From Caldifarciminota bacterium (GTDB lineage Bacteria > Hydrothermota > Tepidihabitantia > Tepidihabitantales > Tepidihabitantaceae): a DNA stretch of 64,000 nt. The notes under the pieces were generated by a model. That model worked only from the letters and a program-made list of their open reading frames with translations. It did no database searches and had not been told where the DNA came from. The position numbers were made by a program, and so were the translations under genes. This document shows positions 9,321 through 18,288 of this stretch, one piece after another (positions within the stretch are counted from its first letter, which is position 1; each line of letters starts with the position of its first letter). Location of the stretch: the NCBI GenBank assembly GCA_026418295.1, contig JAOABP010000003.1:124001-188000 (forward strand), given 5' to 3'.

Positions 9321-11280
9321 CATCCGACTCCTCAACAATTCTAAAAAAATTAAGCATCTTTCGGGGAGTGGTCTTGAATCGGCAATAAAACCCGTAAATG
9401 TCGGGATAAGAATTGCGGTTGTTAAGGATCTCAACCATAATGTTAATATTCGATCGCAATTCATCGTATAATCCAGCCAGCTTATAAAGAAAATGGGAAG
9501 CGGGGGTTTTCGCACCTGAGAGTTTATTCAGCAGCCACTCAACCTCATCTTTTGTATAGCTGTCCTCAAAAATATCATGGCTTCTAATATTTAAAAACCC
9601 GCCGGGGTGTCGGAAATATCGCCAGTGCTCTCGGATCGGATACTTGATCGGCGCAACACTCAAAGACAAGGAGATGGGCGATTCGGAATCACGGGCACAG
9701 TCAGGAAAATAGCTGGTGTGAGTTTTTAAAAACACCAATATGATTTTCCTGATCAACTCGCCCGAATATCTACAAACCCCGAGCTCGTCATACTCGGGAA
9801 TCGGCTGTAGCAACTCCTGCCCCAACTCCCGCCCCAAGCAACGCCAAAACATAGTCAGCATTTCGGCATAGTCCTTAACAAAATCAGAATGACACCCGAG
9901 CGAACGAAACGCCTCTTTAAATTGATCTCCATTTCCAGCAGCATTGCTATTTACATATTCTCCAAATGCCTTTTGCAACCAGGACTCCAGTTTCCTGTGA
10001 TTAAGATCAAATTTAAACCAGACCACTTTTGAATCCTGCCATTTTTCTGGATAGTTAAAGGTCTGCCCTGATTCCCTGATCTGATAACATTGGTCACAAA
10101 TCCACTCTCTGATGTCCCCCTTTTGGCGCTCTTTAGCCTCCCGCGCCTGACAGATATCACAGATCGGTGGCGAAATTTCTTCTGACATATCGGGCATTAA
10201 GACCCTCTTTAAAAATTTGATATTTCTGCCATTAAGCGGTTCAAGTTCTTCTTGGGATTCCCTTCTATCTCTTATGATTTTGCCAAGATTAGACCTCAAA
10301 ATTCCCAGATCGGCGCTTGTTTCCTCGCACTCAATAAAGAAACCGCCATTTGTAAAATCGCTAAACATCTCCTTGAGATCCATACTCAACGGAAGAAAAA
10401 GGGCTAAAAATTCGTCGTTATAAAACATTACATAGTCGCCATAATTCTCCACAAACTCATTAACAAGGTTTTTTCGTTTCACTAGCAGGTTAATATCCTG
10501 AAGCCTGACTAAAGAATTGCGAAATTTAAGCTCACATTTGACAAAACGCGCTTGCCATTTGCCCCGGGCTACATCCTCCCCGGTTCCTCTCGTGCGATTC
10601 CCACCTTCCGCGGCTTTAACGGTAGTAACCGGTTCTCCTCCATCCAGGGTTAACGAGATTCCACCATTGTTATTACTGATGCTACAATGTTTTTTTAATA
10701 CCCGATAAATCTTGCCGACCAATTGGCAGTGGGTATATAGAGAAGTGATATTCCTGGGAATGCTCTTATCTTCTGGGGTAAGCAAAAGGTTTTCTTTATA
10801 CTTTGATAAAAATTCATTAGCAGAAGCTGTTTTTTCAATATCTTCAAATATTTTTTTAAGGTCAGCAGACGATTTAAATGCCGCCCAGGTTTTCCCTTCG
10901 CTCTCTTTTTTATTTTTATTATAAAATTCTGCATTCCATAATTTCCAGATCACTCCTGGTCTACCACCCTTTAAGGGCGGCACTGCCCTTGAGATAGATG
11001 CCGCGAGATGGTCAGCAATAATAAGAAAGAAGAGGTCTGATCTGTACTCAAGGGGTATTTCTTCCCAATCGTTTATATCCCTGCTCTCGCCATAATCCTC
11101 ATAATGATGATACTGACCCCACCAGGAAGGTGAAGACGGCTTAGCGATTTTATTGCGATCGAAGTCAAAATTGCAAAAGGTATGACCCTTAATTTGATCA
11201 TTAATTTGATCTTCAATTTGATCTTTGTCAAGAAGCTTTCCGATATCGTGTAATTCGGCTATAAAGACTCGCTCCTCCAT
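9289..11280 (-). CDS. cas10: Cas10-like large subunit, HD intact, cyclase motif lost
   Basis: A 663-residue Cas10. An N-terminal HD domain (ELHDIGKLL with H11/D12, later HH58-59 and the D90-H91 region) predicts single-strand DNA nuclease activity. The central zinc ribbon has C374, C377, C395 and C398. After it comes a palm-like segment VWFKFDLNHRK (420-430). The place where GGDD should stand reads RYSGELIRKIILVF (504-517), so cyclic oligoadenylate synthesis is not expected. LSLSVAPIKYPIREHWRYF (538-556) matches the strand after the palm. The start abuts the cas3'' stop with no gap. The lack of CARF effector genes nearby fits the missing cyclase. A Cas10d (type I-D) assignment was considered, but its RAMP partners look type III. 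Confidence 0.85.
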   Translation of the reverse strand: MEERVFIAELHDIGKLLDKDQIEDQINDQIKGHTFCNFDFDRNKIAKPSSPSWWGQYHHYEDYGESRDINDWEEIPLEYRSDLFFLIIADHLAASISRAVPPLKGGRPGVIWKLWNAEFYNKNKKESEGKTWAAFKSSADLKKIFEDIEKTASANEFLSKYKENLLLTPEDKSIPRNITSLYTHCQLVGKIYRVLKKHCSISNNNGGISLTLDGGEPVTTVKAAEGGNRTRGTGEDVARGKWQARFVKCELKFRNSLVRLQDINLLVKRKNLVNEFVENYGDYVMFYNDEFLALFLPLSMDLKEMFSDFTNGGFFIECEETSADLGILRSNLGKIIRDRRESQEELEPLNGRNIKFLKRVLMPDMSEEISPPICDICQAREAKERQKGDIREWICDQCYQIRESGQTFNYPEKWQDSKVVWFKFDLNHRKLESWLQKAFGEYVNSNAAGNGDQFKEAFRSLGCHSDFVKDYAEMLTMFWRCLGRELGQELLQPIPEYDELGVCRYSGELIRKIILVFLKTHTSYFPDCARDSESPISLSLSVAPIKYPIREHWRYFRHPGGFLNIRSHDIFEDSYTKDEVEWLLNKLSGAKTPASHFLYKLAGLYDELRSNINIMVEILNNRNSYPDIYGFYCRFKTTPRKMLNFFRIVEESDDETKTDKAGT

Positions 11281-12012
11281 TTAACCGCCTCTTTGTTTTA
11301 TCTGGTTAACATAATTATTTATCTGATTAACCATCAACCATCCACCGTCACCAGCTTTATTAGCCTGGGAAGTTTGATTTCTCTCTCTTTCGGTAGCCGC
11401 AGCAATATCACACAGTTTGAGAATGTGGTGTGCTAATGACGCCTGTATTCGTCTCTGATGTTGGTCAAGCAATCCACACCCTTTAGCCCAGACCCTGAGC
11501 CCCCTCGCCATCTCTTTCAAGTCATTAACAGTTATAGTCTCGACATCCCTGGGAAATAAATCGGTATTTAGGTCATTAACCTTTTCGTCCCAAACTATTC
11601 TACCCTGGCTATCTGCAATGCCATTAATTATCGCCTGAACATCTGGCCGCTCAATATTATCCCCGAGCAAACCCCGGTCTGAATGGTGAATTGCTACGGC
11701 AAAACTTAGCGGATGCCTAATATCTTCCCGCAGCACCTTCCAGATATAAACCGCACCCAGCGTCGCATGTGGAGGTAGTTTTTTATTCGTTCCGAGTCTT
11801 TCCTGCCATTTTTTGGTAAGTTTACCGAGGTCGTGAAACAATATCATCTTTTCAAAACACTTTTTTAAACGGTCCTCATCTAATGAGGTATTAAAAACCC
11901 TTCTGATGGCAAAAACAAAAACCGGGAAAATAATCTTGAATTTCTCTTTGCATTTCAAAATGTGGTCTGAATAGTACTCTGGATTTGGAGCGCTATATAA
12001 TAAAACTGGCAT
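11281..12012 (-). CDS. cas3'': Cas3'' HD nuclease
   Basis: A 243-residue stand-alone HD-family nuclease. Motifs are an early His (H17), ILFHDLGKLTKKWQ with the HD pair, PPHATLGA and VAIHHSD, i.e. the full Cas3 HD metal site. It nicks and degrades target DNA displaced by the type I complex while Cas3' unwinds it. The ATG at 12012 overlaps the end of cas3' by 20 bp. Separate Cas3' and Cas3'' genes are a hallmark of subtype I-A, which supports the assignment made from cas7. The very C-terminus is low in conservation. Confidence 0.88.
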   Translation of the reverse strand: MPVLLYSAPNPEYYSDHILKCKEKFKIIFPVFVFAIRRVFNTSLDEDRLKKCFEKMILFHDLGKLTKKWQERLGTNKKLPPHATLGAVYIWKVLREDIRHPLSFAVAIHHSDRGLLGDNIERPDVQAIINGIADSQGRIVWDEKVNDLNTDLFPRDVETITVNDLKEMARGLRVWAKGCGLLDQHQRRIQASLAHHILKLCDIAAATERERNQTSQANKAGDGGWLMVNQINNYVNQIKQRGG

Positions 12013-13645
12013 TATCGGGCTTAATCCCTATATCGCGATCATAGTATCGGCTGTCAATAATATAAGTCCTGAAAGGCACTGCTTGCGCCCTTCCACCCTG
12101 CATCGGCACGAGCGCCTGTTTTTGATAATCATACTCCCATATACCCTCCACGTTATTATTCAGAGCCGAAAAAATTTTTATATCAACCGTGATTGTTTTA
12201 GCGGTTATTTCAATTGAATTTAGCATTTCCCGAAGTCTCTCCTCGCGCCTTCTTCCACTCGGAATATCCAACACCACTAAATTTACCGGCTTGCTTTCTC
12301 TTAATTGAATATTCGCCGGTTCGGTATCAGCGTATAAGACGCATTCATATAGGTCAATTAATGTATCACTGGCTTCATAATCGTCAGCCTGATAATCGAG
12401 AGTTTCGTTAACAAATGAACACACTTGACCAAAATTTCTAAGATCGAAGTCCGGATTGCATCTTAACCATTTCTTGGCTTCATCTAAATGCTTCTTTTCA
12501 TACGGCAAATGCCCTTCATCTTCTACTGGGAATATAATCATTTCCCCATCTTCGCCATTATACCGCGCACATCTACCGGCCCGTTGGACCAGCGAGTCCG
12601 CCGGTGCCAATTCAGTCAGCAGTAGTTGTGCCGAAAAATCAACACCCGCCTCCAACACCTGGGTGGAAACCACAACCCCTGAGCCCGCCTGCATTTTGAC
12701 CTCTCCATTCTCCTTATGAGGAATTAAAGACAGCGCCTGCATCTCGCGCTGCTCTCGATCTTCCTTTGTAAAACGGGAATGGAGCAATGCTATCTGTTCA
12801 TTTCTGTACCCGAGAGTTGATTTGAGTTCTTCGTAAATTTCTTGTGCCCTTTTAACTTGATTGACAACGATAAGGGTTTTTTGGGTTTTAATCCTTTCAA
12901 GAATGTCATCCGGAATATTTAAGCTGTTCTTTGAATACAGGGGCTCATCCTTTAAGGTGATTTTCAGGTTTCCCCCAGTTGACCTAATTTCTTTTTTACT
13001 AAGATCTATTTTTTTATCTTCTTTAAGACCAATATGTTGAAACAGGCTTCGTTCCAGACTCACAGGCATAGTTGCGGTCATCACAACGAAGGGCACATTG
13101 CTTGTATACAATATTTCTAGCAAAGCCCGCATGATTGAAAATGTAAATTCATCGCGGTACATATGGGCTTCATCAAAAACCACCAAAGACGAGGCGATAG
13201 AACCCGCTGGTATATCAAGGTGATGCCCCACCTGCCTGCTTGACCGCGCAAAGCCGTAAAGGAACTGGTCAAGCGTGGTCACAACTACGTCAGCAATAAA
13301 GAAGGGGGCATTAGAAATATCGCCGTGCTGGACCTTGACTGAAATCGATAACCCGAGTTCCTTAATATAGGCTCTTAACCGTTGGGCAATGCTGTTTACA
13401 AGAACCCGCGTGGGCAAAACATAAATTAGCCTCGGTGCGATATTAAACCTATTTTCAATGAACTGGGCAAGAAAGGGAGCGATAACCCCTTCGGTCTTTC
13501 CCGAACCCGTGGGCGCTCGCACCAACAATGGAAATTTGTTGTTTCTAATTAACTCCCAGAGTTTGCGCTGGTGTGGATAAGCATCGGCTATTTTTAGATA
13601 TTTTTTATAGAAATCACTAATTTCTGGCTTTCTAGGGCTCGGCAT
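11993..13645 (-). CDS. cas3': Cas3' DEAD/H helicase
   Basis: A 550-residue superfamily 2 helicase without an HD domain. Visible motifs are Walker A (RAPTGSGKTEG), motif II DEAH (VVFDEAHMY), motif III (VMTATMP), and motifs V-VI in VLEAGVDFSAQ and QRAGRCARY. It unwinds target DNA in 3'-5' direction for Cas3''. It is the first gene of the cas operon and starts at an ATG only a few bases downstream of the -10 box of its promoter, so its mRNA may be leaderless. Split helicase and nuclease genes point to type I-A. Confidence 0.92.
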   Translation of the reverse strand: MPSPRKPEISDFYKKYLKIADAYPHQRKLWELIRNNKFPLLVRAPTGSGKTEGVIAPFLAQFIENRFNIAPRLIYVLPTRVLVNSIAQRLRAYIKELGLSISVKVQHGDISNAPFFIADVVVTTLDQFLYGFARSSRQVGHHLDIPAGSIASSLVVFDEAHMYRDEFTFSIMRALLEILYTSNVPFVVMTATMPVSLERSLFQHIGLKEDKKIDLSKKEIRSTGGNLKITLKDEPLYSKNSLNIPDDILERIKTQKTLIVVNQVKRAQEIYEELKSTLGYRNEQIALLHSRFTKEDREQREMQALSLIPHKENGEVKMQAGSGVVVSTQVLEAGVDFSAQLLLTELAPADSLVQRAGRCARYNGEDGEMIIFPVEDEGHLPYEKKHLDEAKKWLRCNPDFDLRNFGQVCSFVNETLDYQADDYEASDTLIDLYECVLYADTEPANIQLRESKPVNLVVLDIPSGRRREERLREMLNSIEITAKTITVDIKIFSALNNNVEGIWEYDYQKQALVPMQGGRAQAVPFRTYIIDSRYYDRDIGIKPDNASFII

Positions 13646-13653
13646 TTTATTAA

Positions 13654-13682
13654 TTAATATAAAATTTTAACATTGCTGTCAA
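13654..13682 (-). promoter_or_regulatory. Promoter of the cas operon, probably leaderless
   Basis: On the minus strand a perfect TTGACA (13682-13677) is followed after 17 bp by TATTAA (13659-13654). The cas3' ATG begins at 13645, so only eight bases separate the -10 box from the start codon and there is no ribosome binding site between them. It lies back to back with the promoter of the ferritin-like gene. Confidence 0.7.
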
Positions 13683-13702
13683 GAAATCCCATGCAGCTTA
13701 CC

Positions 13703-13730
13703 TTGACCGATTTTTCTGATTTTATATTAT
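13703..13730 (+). promoter_or_regulatory. Leaderless promoter of the ferritin-like gene
   Basis: TTGACC (13703-13708), 16 bp, TATTAT (13725-13730), then exactly six bases to the ATG at 13737. Transcription would start at or next to the A of ATG. No Shine-Dalgarno sequence is present. Confidence 0.7.
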
Positions 13731-13736
13731 AACATT

Positions 13737-14243
13737 ATGAATTCAAATGAAGCGATTTTACACGGCCTGAAGGAGGCAATGATCGCCGAGCGGACCGGGA
13801 TTGAGTTCTACCGAACTGCTGCCGAACGCACCCAAGATGATCAGGGGCGAGCGGTCTTTCTGCGCCTGGCCGCCGATGAACAGAAGCATCTGGAGTATCT
13901 GCGCCAGCACTATCAGCAGTTGACCGGGCTGGGCACAGCGGTTGCTGCGCTGGAGCTGCCCGAACCCGGGATCGACGGCAACAGTCCGATCTTCTCGCCC
14001 GAGCTGAAGGCGCGGATTAATCAGGCACACTGGGAGATGACCGCCCTTTCGGTCGGCCTGGCGCTGGAGCAGGCGTCAATCGCCCGTTATCGGCAGCTGG
14101 CAGCAGAAGCAAAGCAGACGGAGCTGCGCCGGTTTTTTGAGTCGCTGGTGCGCTGGGAGGAGAGCCACGCCGCTACCTTGCAGCATCAGTTTAATCTGCT
14201 GCGCGAGGATTACTGGCGGGAAGCCGGGTTTGTCCCGTTTTAA
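13737..14243 (+). CDS. Ferritin-like (rubrerythrin-type) di-iron protein
   Basis: A 168-residue four-helix-bundle protein with two ExxH-type half sites: an early Glu (E18) with DEQKHLEYL near residue 48, and a Glu near 110 with WEESHAATL near 142. This is the rubrerythrin/ferritin-like domain without the C-terminal rubredoxin zinc-ribbon. Such proteins handle iron or reduce peroxides in anaerobes. It is monocistronic, divergent from the cas operon, and its stop overlaps the convergent zinc-ribbon gene by four bases. Its G+C-rich codon use contrasts with the cas genes and marks the end of the CRISPR island. Confidence 0.85.
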   Translation: MNSNEAILHGLKEAMIAERTGIEFYRTAAERTQDDQGRAVFLRLAADEQKHLEYLRQHYQQLTGLGTAVAALELPEPGIDGNSPIFSPELKARINQAHWEMTALSVGLALEQASIARYRQLAAEAKQTELRRFFESLVRWEESHAATLQHQFNLLREDYWREAGFVPF

Positions 14244-14812
14244 CGGCTTTTGGGTGCGCGGGCAAAGTCGGAGATCAGCCTGTTGAGCCGGCGTTCAATC
14301 TCGGCGATCTCGGCCTGAATTTCGCTCCGGCGGGCAGAACTGACACCGGCGCCGAGCTCAGCGACCCGAGAGTTCATCGTCCCGAGCTCGCGCTGGATCT
14401 GACTCATCAGGCTCTGCTGTTCAGGGGTCGGCTTGTCGCCCAGGACCTGCGAGCGGACCTTTTCGTAGCGGACTCGGACCCGTTCCACCCGTTCCCGGAG
14501 TCGTGCCAGCTCCTCATCACCGGTCCGGACCCTCTGGCTGTCTGCAGTCCGTTCCCGGCGGAGCGAATCCTGAATCTGGACTGCCGGGCGGATTCGCACC
14601 GGTTTTCTGCTCGCAGTCTGATTCCTTTTACCGCCCAAAAGCACGCCCAGCACCCCGGCAAGGGCGATAATGAACAGAACCCCTGCAAAGATGATGATCC
14701 GCGGATCAATTCCGGCACCGCGGTGCAGGCGCCGGACCCGGAGTTTCTCGCCACAGGCAAAGCAGCGTTCCTGTCCGGGCTGGACCGGTTCACCGCAGTG
14801 CGGACAGCGCAT
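14240..14812 (-). CDS. Zinc-ribbon, single-pass membrane protein with coiled coil
   Basis: A 190-residue protein with an N-terminal zinc ribbon (C3, C6, C17, C20 in CPHCGEP...CFACGEK), one membrane segment (about residues 37-60) and a long Glu/Arg-rich coiled coil (about 85-185). Function is unknown. The order zinc ribbon - membrane span - extracytoplasmic coiled coil suggests a membrane-anchored scaffold. It is the last gene of the rocA-pheST operon and follows a shorter paralogue with the same first 20 residues pattern, so the pair arose by tandem duplication. Confidence 0.75.
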   Translation of the reverse strand: MRCPHCGEPVQPGQERCFACGEKLRVRRLHRGAGIDPRIIIFAGVLFIIALAGVLGVLLGGKRNQTASRKPVRIRPAVQIQDSLRRERTADSQRVRTGDEELARLRERVERVRVRYEKVRSQVLGDKPTPEQQSLMSQIQRELGTMNSRVAELGAGVSSARRSEIQAEIAEIERRLNRLISDFARAPKSR

Positions 14813-14813
14813 A

Positions 14814-15113
14814 TTACACCCCGGCGTCCGGCTGAAAGTTTCCCATCCGGTCCGGATTGACCTCTTCCAGAATCATGCTCGTCCTGTGGCTGTGGTATAT
14901 GGGCAGCGGTTTGTGGGCAGCTGCTTTTCTGATTCTGTTTCTGATCACCAGACCGCCGATACCTAAGCCGAAGAGCAGACAGCAGAACAGGATAATCCGC
15001 AGATTGACCGGATTTGCCAGATACCGGAACCGGCGGAACCGGAGATCCGCATCACAGGCAAAACAGCGGATCTGTTTCGGATGAATCGGTTCGCCGCAGT
15101 CCGGACAGCGCAT
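14814..15113 (-). CDS. Short zinc-ribbon membrane protein, paralogue of the next gene
   Basis: A 99-residue protein with a zinc ribbon (MRCPDCGEPIHPKQIRCFAC; C3, C6, C17, C20) and one membrane segment (about residues 38-58), then a short basic tail. It aligns with the first half of the downstream gene but lacks the coiled coil. The gap to pheT is two bases, so it is co-transcribed with pheST. No function can be assigned. Confidence 0.72.
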   Translation of the reverse strand: MRCPDCGEPIHPKQIRCFACDADLRFRRFRYLANPVNLRIILFCCLLFGLGIGGLVIRNRIRKAAAHKPLPIYHSHRTSMILEEVNPDRMGNFQPDAGV

Positions 15114-15115
15114 CT

Positions 15116-16789
15116 TCAGCTCCGGAACAGGCGGTCAAGGTCCAGCTGGGCAAGCACAACCGGCACGCCGATGCCGAGCCGTTCCAGAACTTCAGGATGG
15201 ACCTCACCGCCGGACCCGACCCGCTCACCTGCTGCCGATATTATGATCGCCGACCTTCCGGGAATAAAGGGCATCCGGTCTTCGGGGGCAAAGCCGAGCT
15301 CCCAGTCCAGCTCCCGGCCGAGCGCCTCCAGGATCTGACGCAGTTCTGCAAAGCCGGTTTTGGCATCAGCGATGCCCAGCGCCAGCTGACGCCGGCTCCG
15401 GGCAGAGGTCTCAGCCTGCGGGTCGAGTTCAAATGCGTCGCCGATTTCAAAGATCTTCTGGGGATAAGGCTGGGTTGAGTTGAGGCTCATGGTCTCCATG
15501 ATACCTGCAAGGAGATGCCGGCGGAGAATCCGCTGTTCAACACTGATCGGGTTTTCCAGAATCACCGTTCTGCCATCGTCCGGGATTCCCAGTTTTTCAA
15601 ACTGCGCCTCCGGGCTGGAGAGGTTGAGGCTCATGATTTCAATGAACCCCAGTCCGGTCATGACCCGGCGCACCAGGACACAGAACTCCTCCAGTCGGGA
15701 GGGCTGGCTTGAGGTCACGGTGGGCAGGATTTCGGGTTTGAGCCGGTGATAACCATAGGCGATCGCCACATCCTCAATCAGGTCCCGGGTGTGCATGACA
15801 TCGCTCCGGTAGGCAGGCACCAGTACCCGGATTCTGCGGTCCGGCAGCGGCTCAGCACCATAGCGCATCCGTCTGAGGAGCTGAACCGTTTCTGAGATGT
15901 CAGGGTTGATGCCGATGATCTGCCGGACCTCAGCCGGGTCGAGGCACATCGGCTCCGGGCTCATGTCCGGCGTCTGCCAGATTTTGCCGTCCGGATACTC
16001 CACTCTGACTCTTTCCACCCTGCCACCGAGATCCGCAAACACCGCCGCAATCACGCTCAGGGTCCGGCTGACTGCGCCGGATTCTGGTCCGGTAACATCA
16101 ATGAAAATGTCGGTAGTCTGCGGAGTTACCTTTGTTTCCTCGCTGTTGATAATCGGCGGCATGGAGAGCACCCGGTTTCGGGAGTCGGCAAGCAGGGGAT
16201 AGGCAGGCAGACCTTCAAGCAGGTGCCGGTAAGCCTGACCCTTGGGATGGGTATCAAGAATTTCCTGCGGAGTCTGAGGCTTGTCTCCGCCCAGCGGAAC
16301 AAATCTGAGCCCGTCCGGTTTGACCGGCTGGTAGATAATATCGGGTGTGACGGTGTTCAGGTCGTAGATGCCGATCGATGCCCGGCGCCGGTCCCGTCCC
16401 AGGCCCCAGTGCAGATTTTCCTGCAGATCCATGATTACACCCACCAGCTCGTCACTGAACCGGAGTCCGCGCACTACCGCCGTTGCAATGAAGGGCCGGA
16501 TCGCCTCCAGACCGGGCTGAACCCGGACCCGGACCGCCGAGTCGGGGAACCGGTACTCTGCCAGTCCGGTCTCAATCTCGAGATAACCCTTCAGTGCCCG
16601 TGCCAGTCCGCAGACATCAAACAGATCCGGTCTTGCCGGCAGGAGGTTAATCCGGAGCATTCCGGTCTGGCTGTCAATTCCTTCAACATCACAGCCCAGT
16701 TCTGCCAGCACCCGGATTAGCTCCTCATCGGCAAGCGGTCTGCCCACCAGCCGGCGCAGCAGTGCGGGTGCAATTGTCACTACCGGCAC
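15116..16789 (-). CDS. pheT: Phenylalanyl-tRNA synthetase beta chain, archaeal-size
   Basis: A 557-residue protein. This is the short archaeal/eukaryal form of PheRS beta, clearly shorter than the roughly 800-residue standard bacterial form, with no N-terminal tRNA-binding domain. Visible parts are the B1-like start with INLLPARPDLFDVCGLARAL, the B3/B4 region with INSEETKVTPQTTDIFIDVTG, and the B5 plus catalytic-like domain ending HPEVLERLGIGVPVVLAQLDL. The GTG start at 16789 overlaps the end of pheS by 10 bp. With PheS it charges tRNA-Phe. Use of the archaeal-type enzyme is known in a few bacterial groups. Confidence 0.92.
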   Translation of the reverse strand: MPVVTIAPALLRRLVGRPLADEELIRVLAELGCDVEGIDSQTGMLRINLLPARPDLFDVCGLARALKGYLEIETGLAEYRFPDSAVRVRVQPGLEAIRPFIATAVVRGLRFSDELVGVIMDLQENLHWGLGRDRRRASIGIYDLNTVTPDIIYQPVKPDGLRFVPLGGDKPQTPQEILDTHPKGQAYRHLLEGLPAYPLLADSRNRVLSMPPIINSEETKVTPQTTDIFIDVTGPESGAVSRTLSVIAAVFADLGGRVERVRVEYPDGKIWQTPDMSPEPMCLDPAEVRQIIGINPDISETVQLLRRMRYGAEPLPDRRIRVLVPAYRSDVMHTRDLIEDVAIAYGYHRLKPEILPTVTSSQPSRLEEFCVLVRRVMTGLGFIEIMSLNLSSPEAQFEKLGIPDDGRTVILENPISVEQRILRRHLLAGIMETMSLNSTQPYPQKIFEIGDAFELDPQAETSARSRRQLALGIADAKTGFAELRQILEALGRELDWELGFAPEDRMPFIPGRSAIIISAAGERVGSGGEVHPEVLERLGIGVPVVLAQLDLDRLFRS

Positions 16790-18288
16790 AGCTTTGCCTC
16801 CCGGAGCCAGCCGATGTCCGCCCAGTATAGCTTTCTGATGTCGGAAACTCCGAACCGGAGCATTGCCAGCCGTTCCAGCCCCAGACCCCAGGCAAGCACC
16901 GTTGCCCGGCAGCCCAGGGGTATCGTCACCTCAGGCCGGAAAACACCCGCACCACCCATCTCCACCCAGCCGAGCCGGCCGAGGTTGGCAAACACCTCAA
17001 CACTCGGCTCGGTATAGGGGAAGTATGAAGGCCGGAACCGGACCTCACTTGCCCCCATCTTGCGGTAGAACTCTGCCAGCGTGCCGAACAGCGTCACCAG
17101 GCTTGCCCGCTCGTCAATGATGATGCCGTCGATCTGGATGAACTCGGGCAGATGGGTGGCATCCATATTCTCCCGGCGGAACACCCTGCCGATACAGAAC
17201 ACCTTGCGCGGAGGACTGGGATTCTGCGCCAGCGCCCGGATGGTTGCGGCGGTGGTGTGCGTGCGCAAGAGCAGCCGTTCCGCGGCTGCAGTCTGCCAGC
17301 GATACTGCCAGCCCCGCGAGCCAGTCTCACCACCATTTTCATGGGTCTGCGCCACCCGTGCCACCAGCTCCGGGTCCGGCAGTCTGCCGGTTCTCGGCAC
17401 CGCAAGATAGAATGTGTCCTGCATCTCCCGAGCCGGATGGTCCTGAGGCTGAAACAGGGCATCAAAGTCCCAGAATGCGGTTTCAACCACCGGTGAGGCG
17501 GTCTCCTCAAAACCCATCTCCAGAAACGCCCGCCGCGCCTCGCTGATAATCCGGCCCAGCGGATGCTCCTTGCCCGGATAAACCTCCTTTGCCGGCAGGC
17601 TCACATCATAGCGCCGGAACCGGACCTGGCGCCATCTCCCGCTCGTAATCAGCTCCGGTGTCAGCTGGGTGACCTCAGCGGTCAGACCACCGGTCTCCGC
17701 CTGTCTCTGTGCCGCACTGATGCCCGCTTCGGTCAGTTTCAGCACCCGCTCCACCCGCTGCCGGATCCGCACCAGCTCCTCCCTGCCCCTCAGCAGTTTC
17801 ACCCCAGTTTCAACATCCACGCCTGCCAGCCGTTTCTTCAGCTCCGGCACAGTTACCCGTTCCTGCACCTGTTCCAGCACCAGCTCATCCGGCTCCCGGG
17901 CACCGGCAAGCGCCTGTCTGCCCTTCTCGGTCAGAACCAGCCGGTCCCGCTCCCGGGAGAACCAGCCCTTCCTGGTCAGCCACTTCACCTCAGCCCGGAC
18001 ATCATCCTTTGCCAACAGCACCGGCAGGCGGCTCAGCTCAACCGCAGATTCTCCGCCCAGCCGCTCCAGTGCGCTCCGTTCCGGCAGTTTTTTGCTCCAC
18101 TGCAGACCCGGGCTCAGCTCCTCAAATGTGCGCTCAATGATCTCCACCAGCCCGGACTCTTTTAACTTCACCGCCGCCGCCATCACGAGCGACTGGTCGG
18201 TTTTCAGCCGGCTTACCAGCTCATTGACTGTCAACCGGTTTTCCGGTGCCTCAAGCAGGGCCCGCAGCAGTCCGGATTCAAGGTTCAT
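16780..18288 (-). CDS. pheS: Phenylalanyl-tRNA synthetase alpha chain, archaeal-type
   Basis: A 502-residue class II synthetase. The N-terminal ~170 residues are winged-helix domains, as in archaeal and eukaryal PheRS alpha and unlike the coiled-coil start of the usual ~340-residue bacterial form. Class II motifs are visible: motif 2 in RVFRRENMDATHLPEFIQID and motif 3 in GLGLERLAMLRFG. It forms the heterotetramer with PheT. The ATG at 18288 overlaps the stop of the upstream gene by four bases (ATGA), so the operon is translationally coupled. Confidence 0.93.
   Translation of the reverse strand: MNLESGLLRALLEAPENRLTVNELVSRLKTDQSLVMAAAVKLKESGLVEIIERTFEELSPGLQWSKKLPERSALERLGGESAVELSRLPVLLAKDDVRAEVKWLTRKGWFSRERDRLVLTEKGRQALAGAREPDELVLEQVQERVTVPELKKRLAGVDVETGVKLLRGREELVRIRQRVERVLKLTEAGISAAQRQAETGGLTAEVTQLTPELITSGRWRQVRFRRYDVSLPAKEVYPGKEHPLGRIISEARRAFLEMGFEETASPVVETAFWDFDALFQPQDHPAREMQDTFYLAVPRTGRLPDPELVARVAQTHENGGETGSRGWQYRWQTAAAERLLLRTHTTAATIRALAQNPSPPRKVFCIGRVFRRENMDATHLPEFIQIDGIIIDERASLVTLFGTLAEFYRKMGASEVRFRPSYFPYTEPSVEVFANLGRLGWVEMGGAGVFRPEVTIPLGCRATVLAWGLGLERLAMLRFGVSDIRKLYWADIGWLREAKLCR

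Noticed and set aside
5911-13645. Assignment of the Cas10 gene to type I-D (Cas10d)
   Set aside because: The partner RAMPs look like Csm3-type and Csx10/Csm4-type proteins and not Csc1/Csc2, and a separate Cas8-Cas7-Cas5 set with its own HD nuclease is present. Kept as an alternative only.
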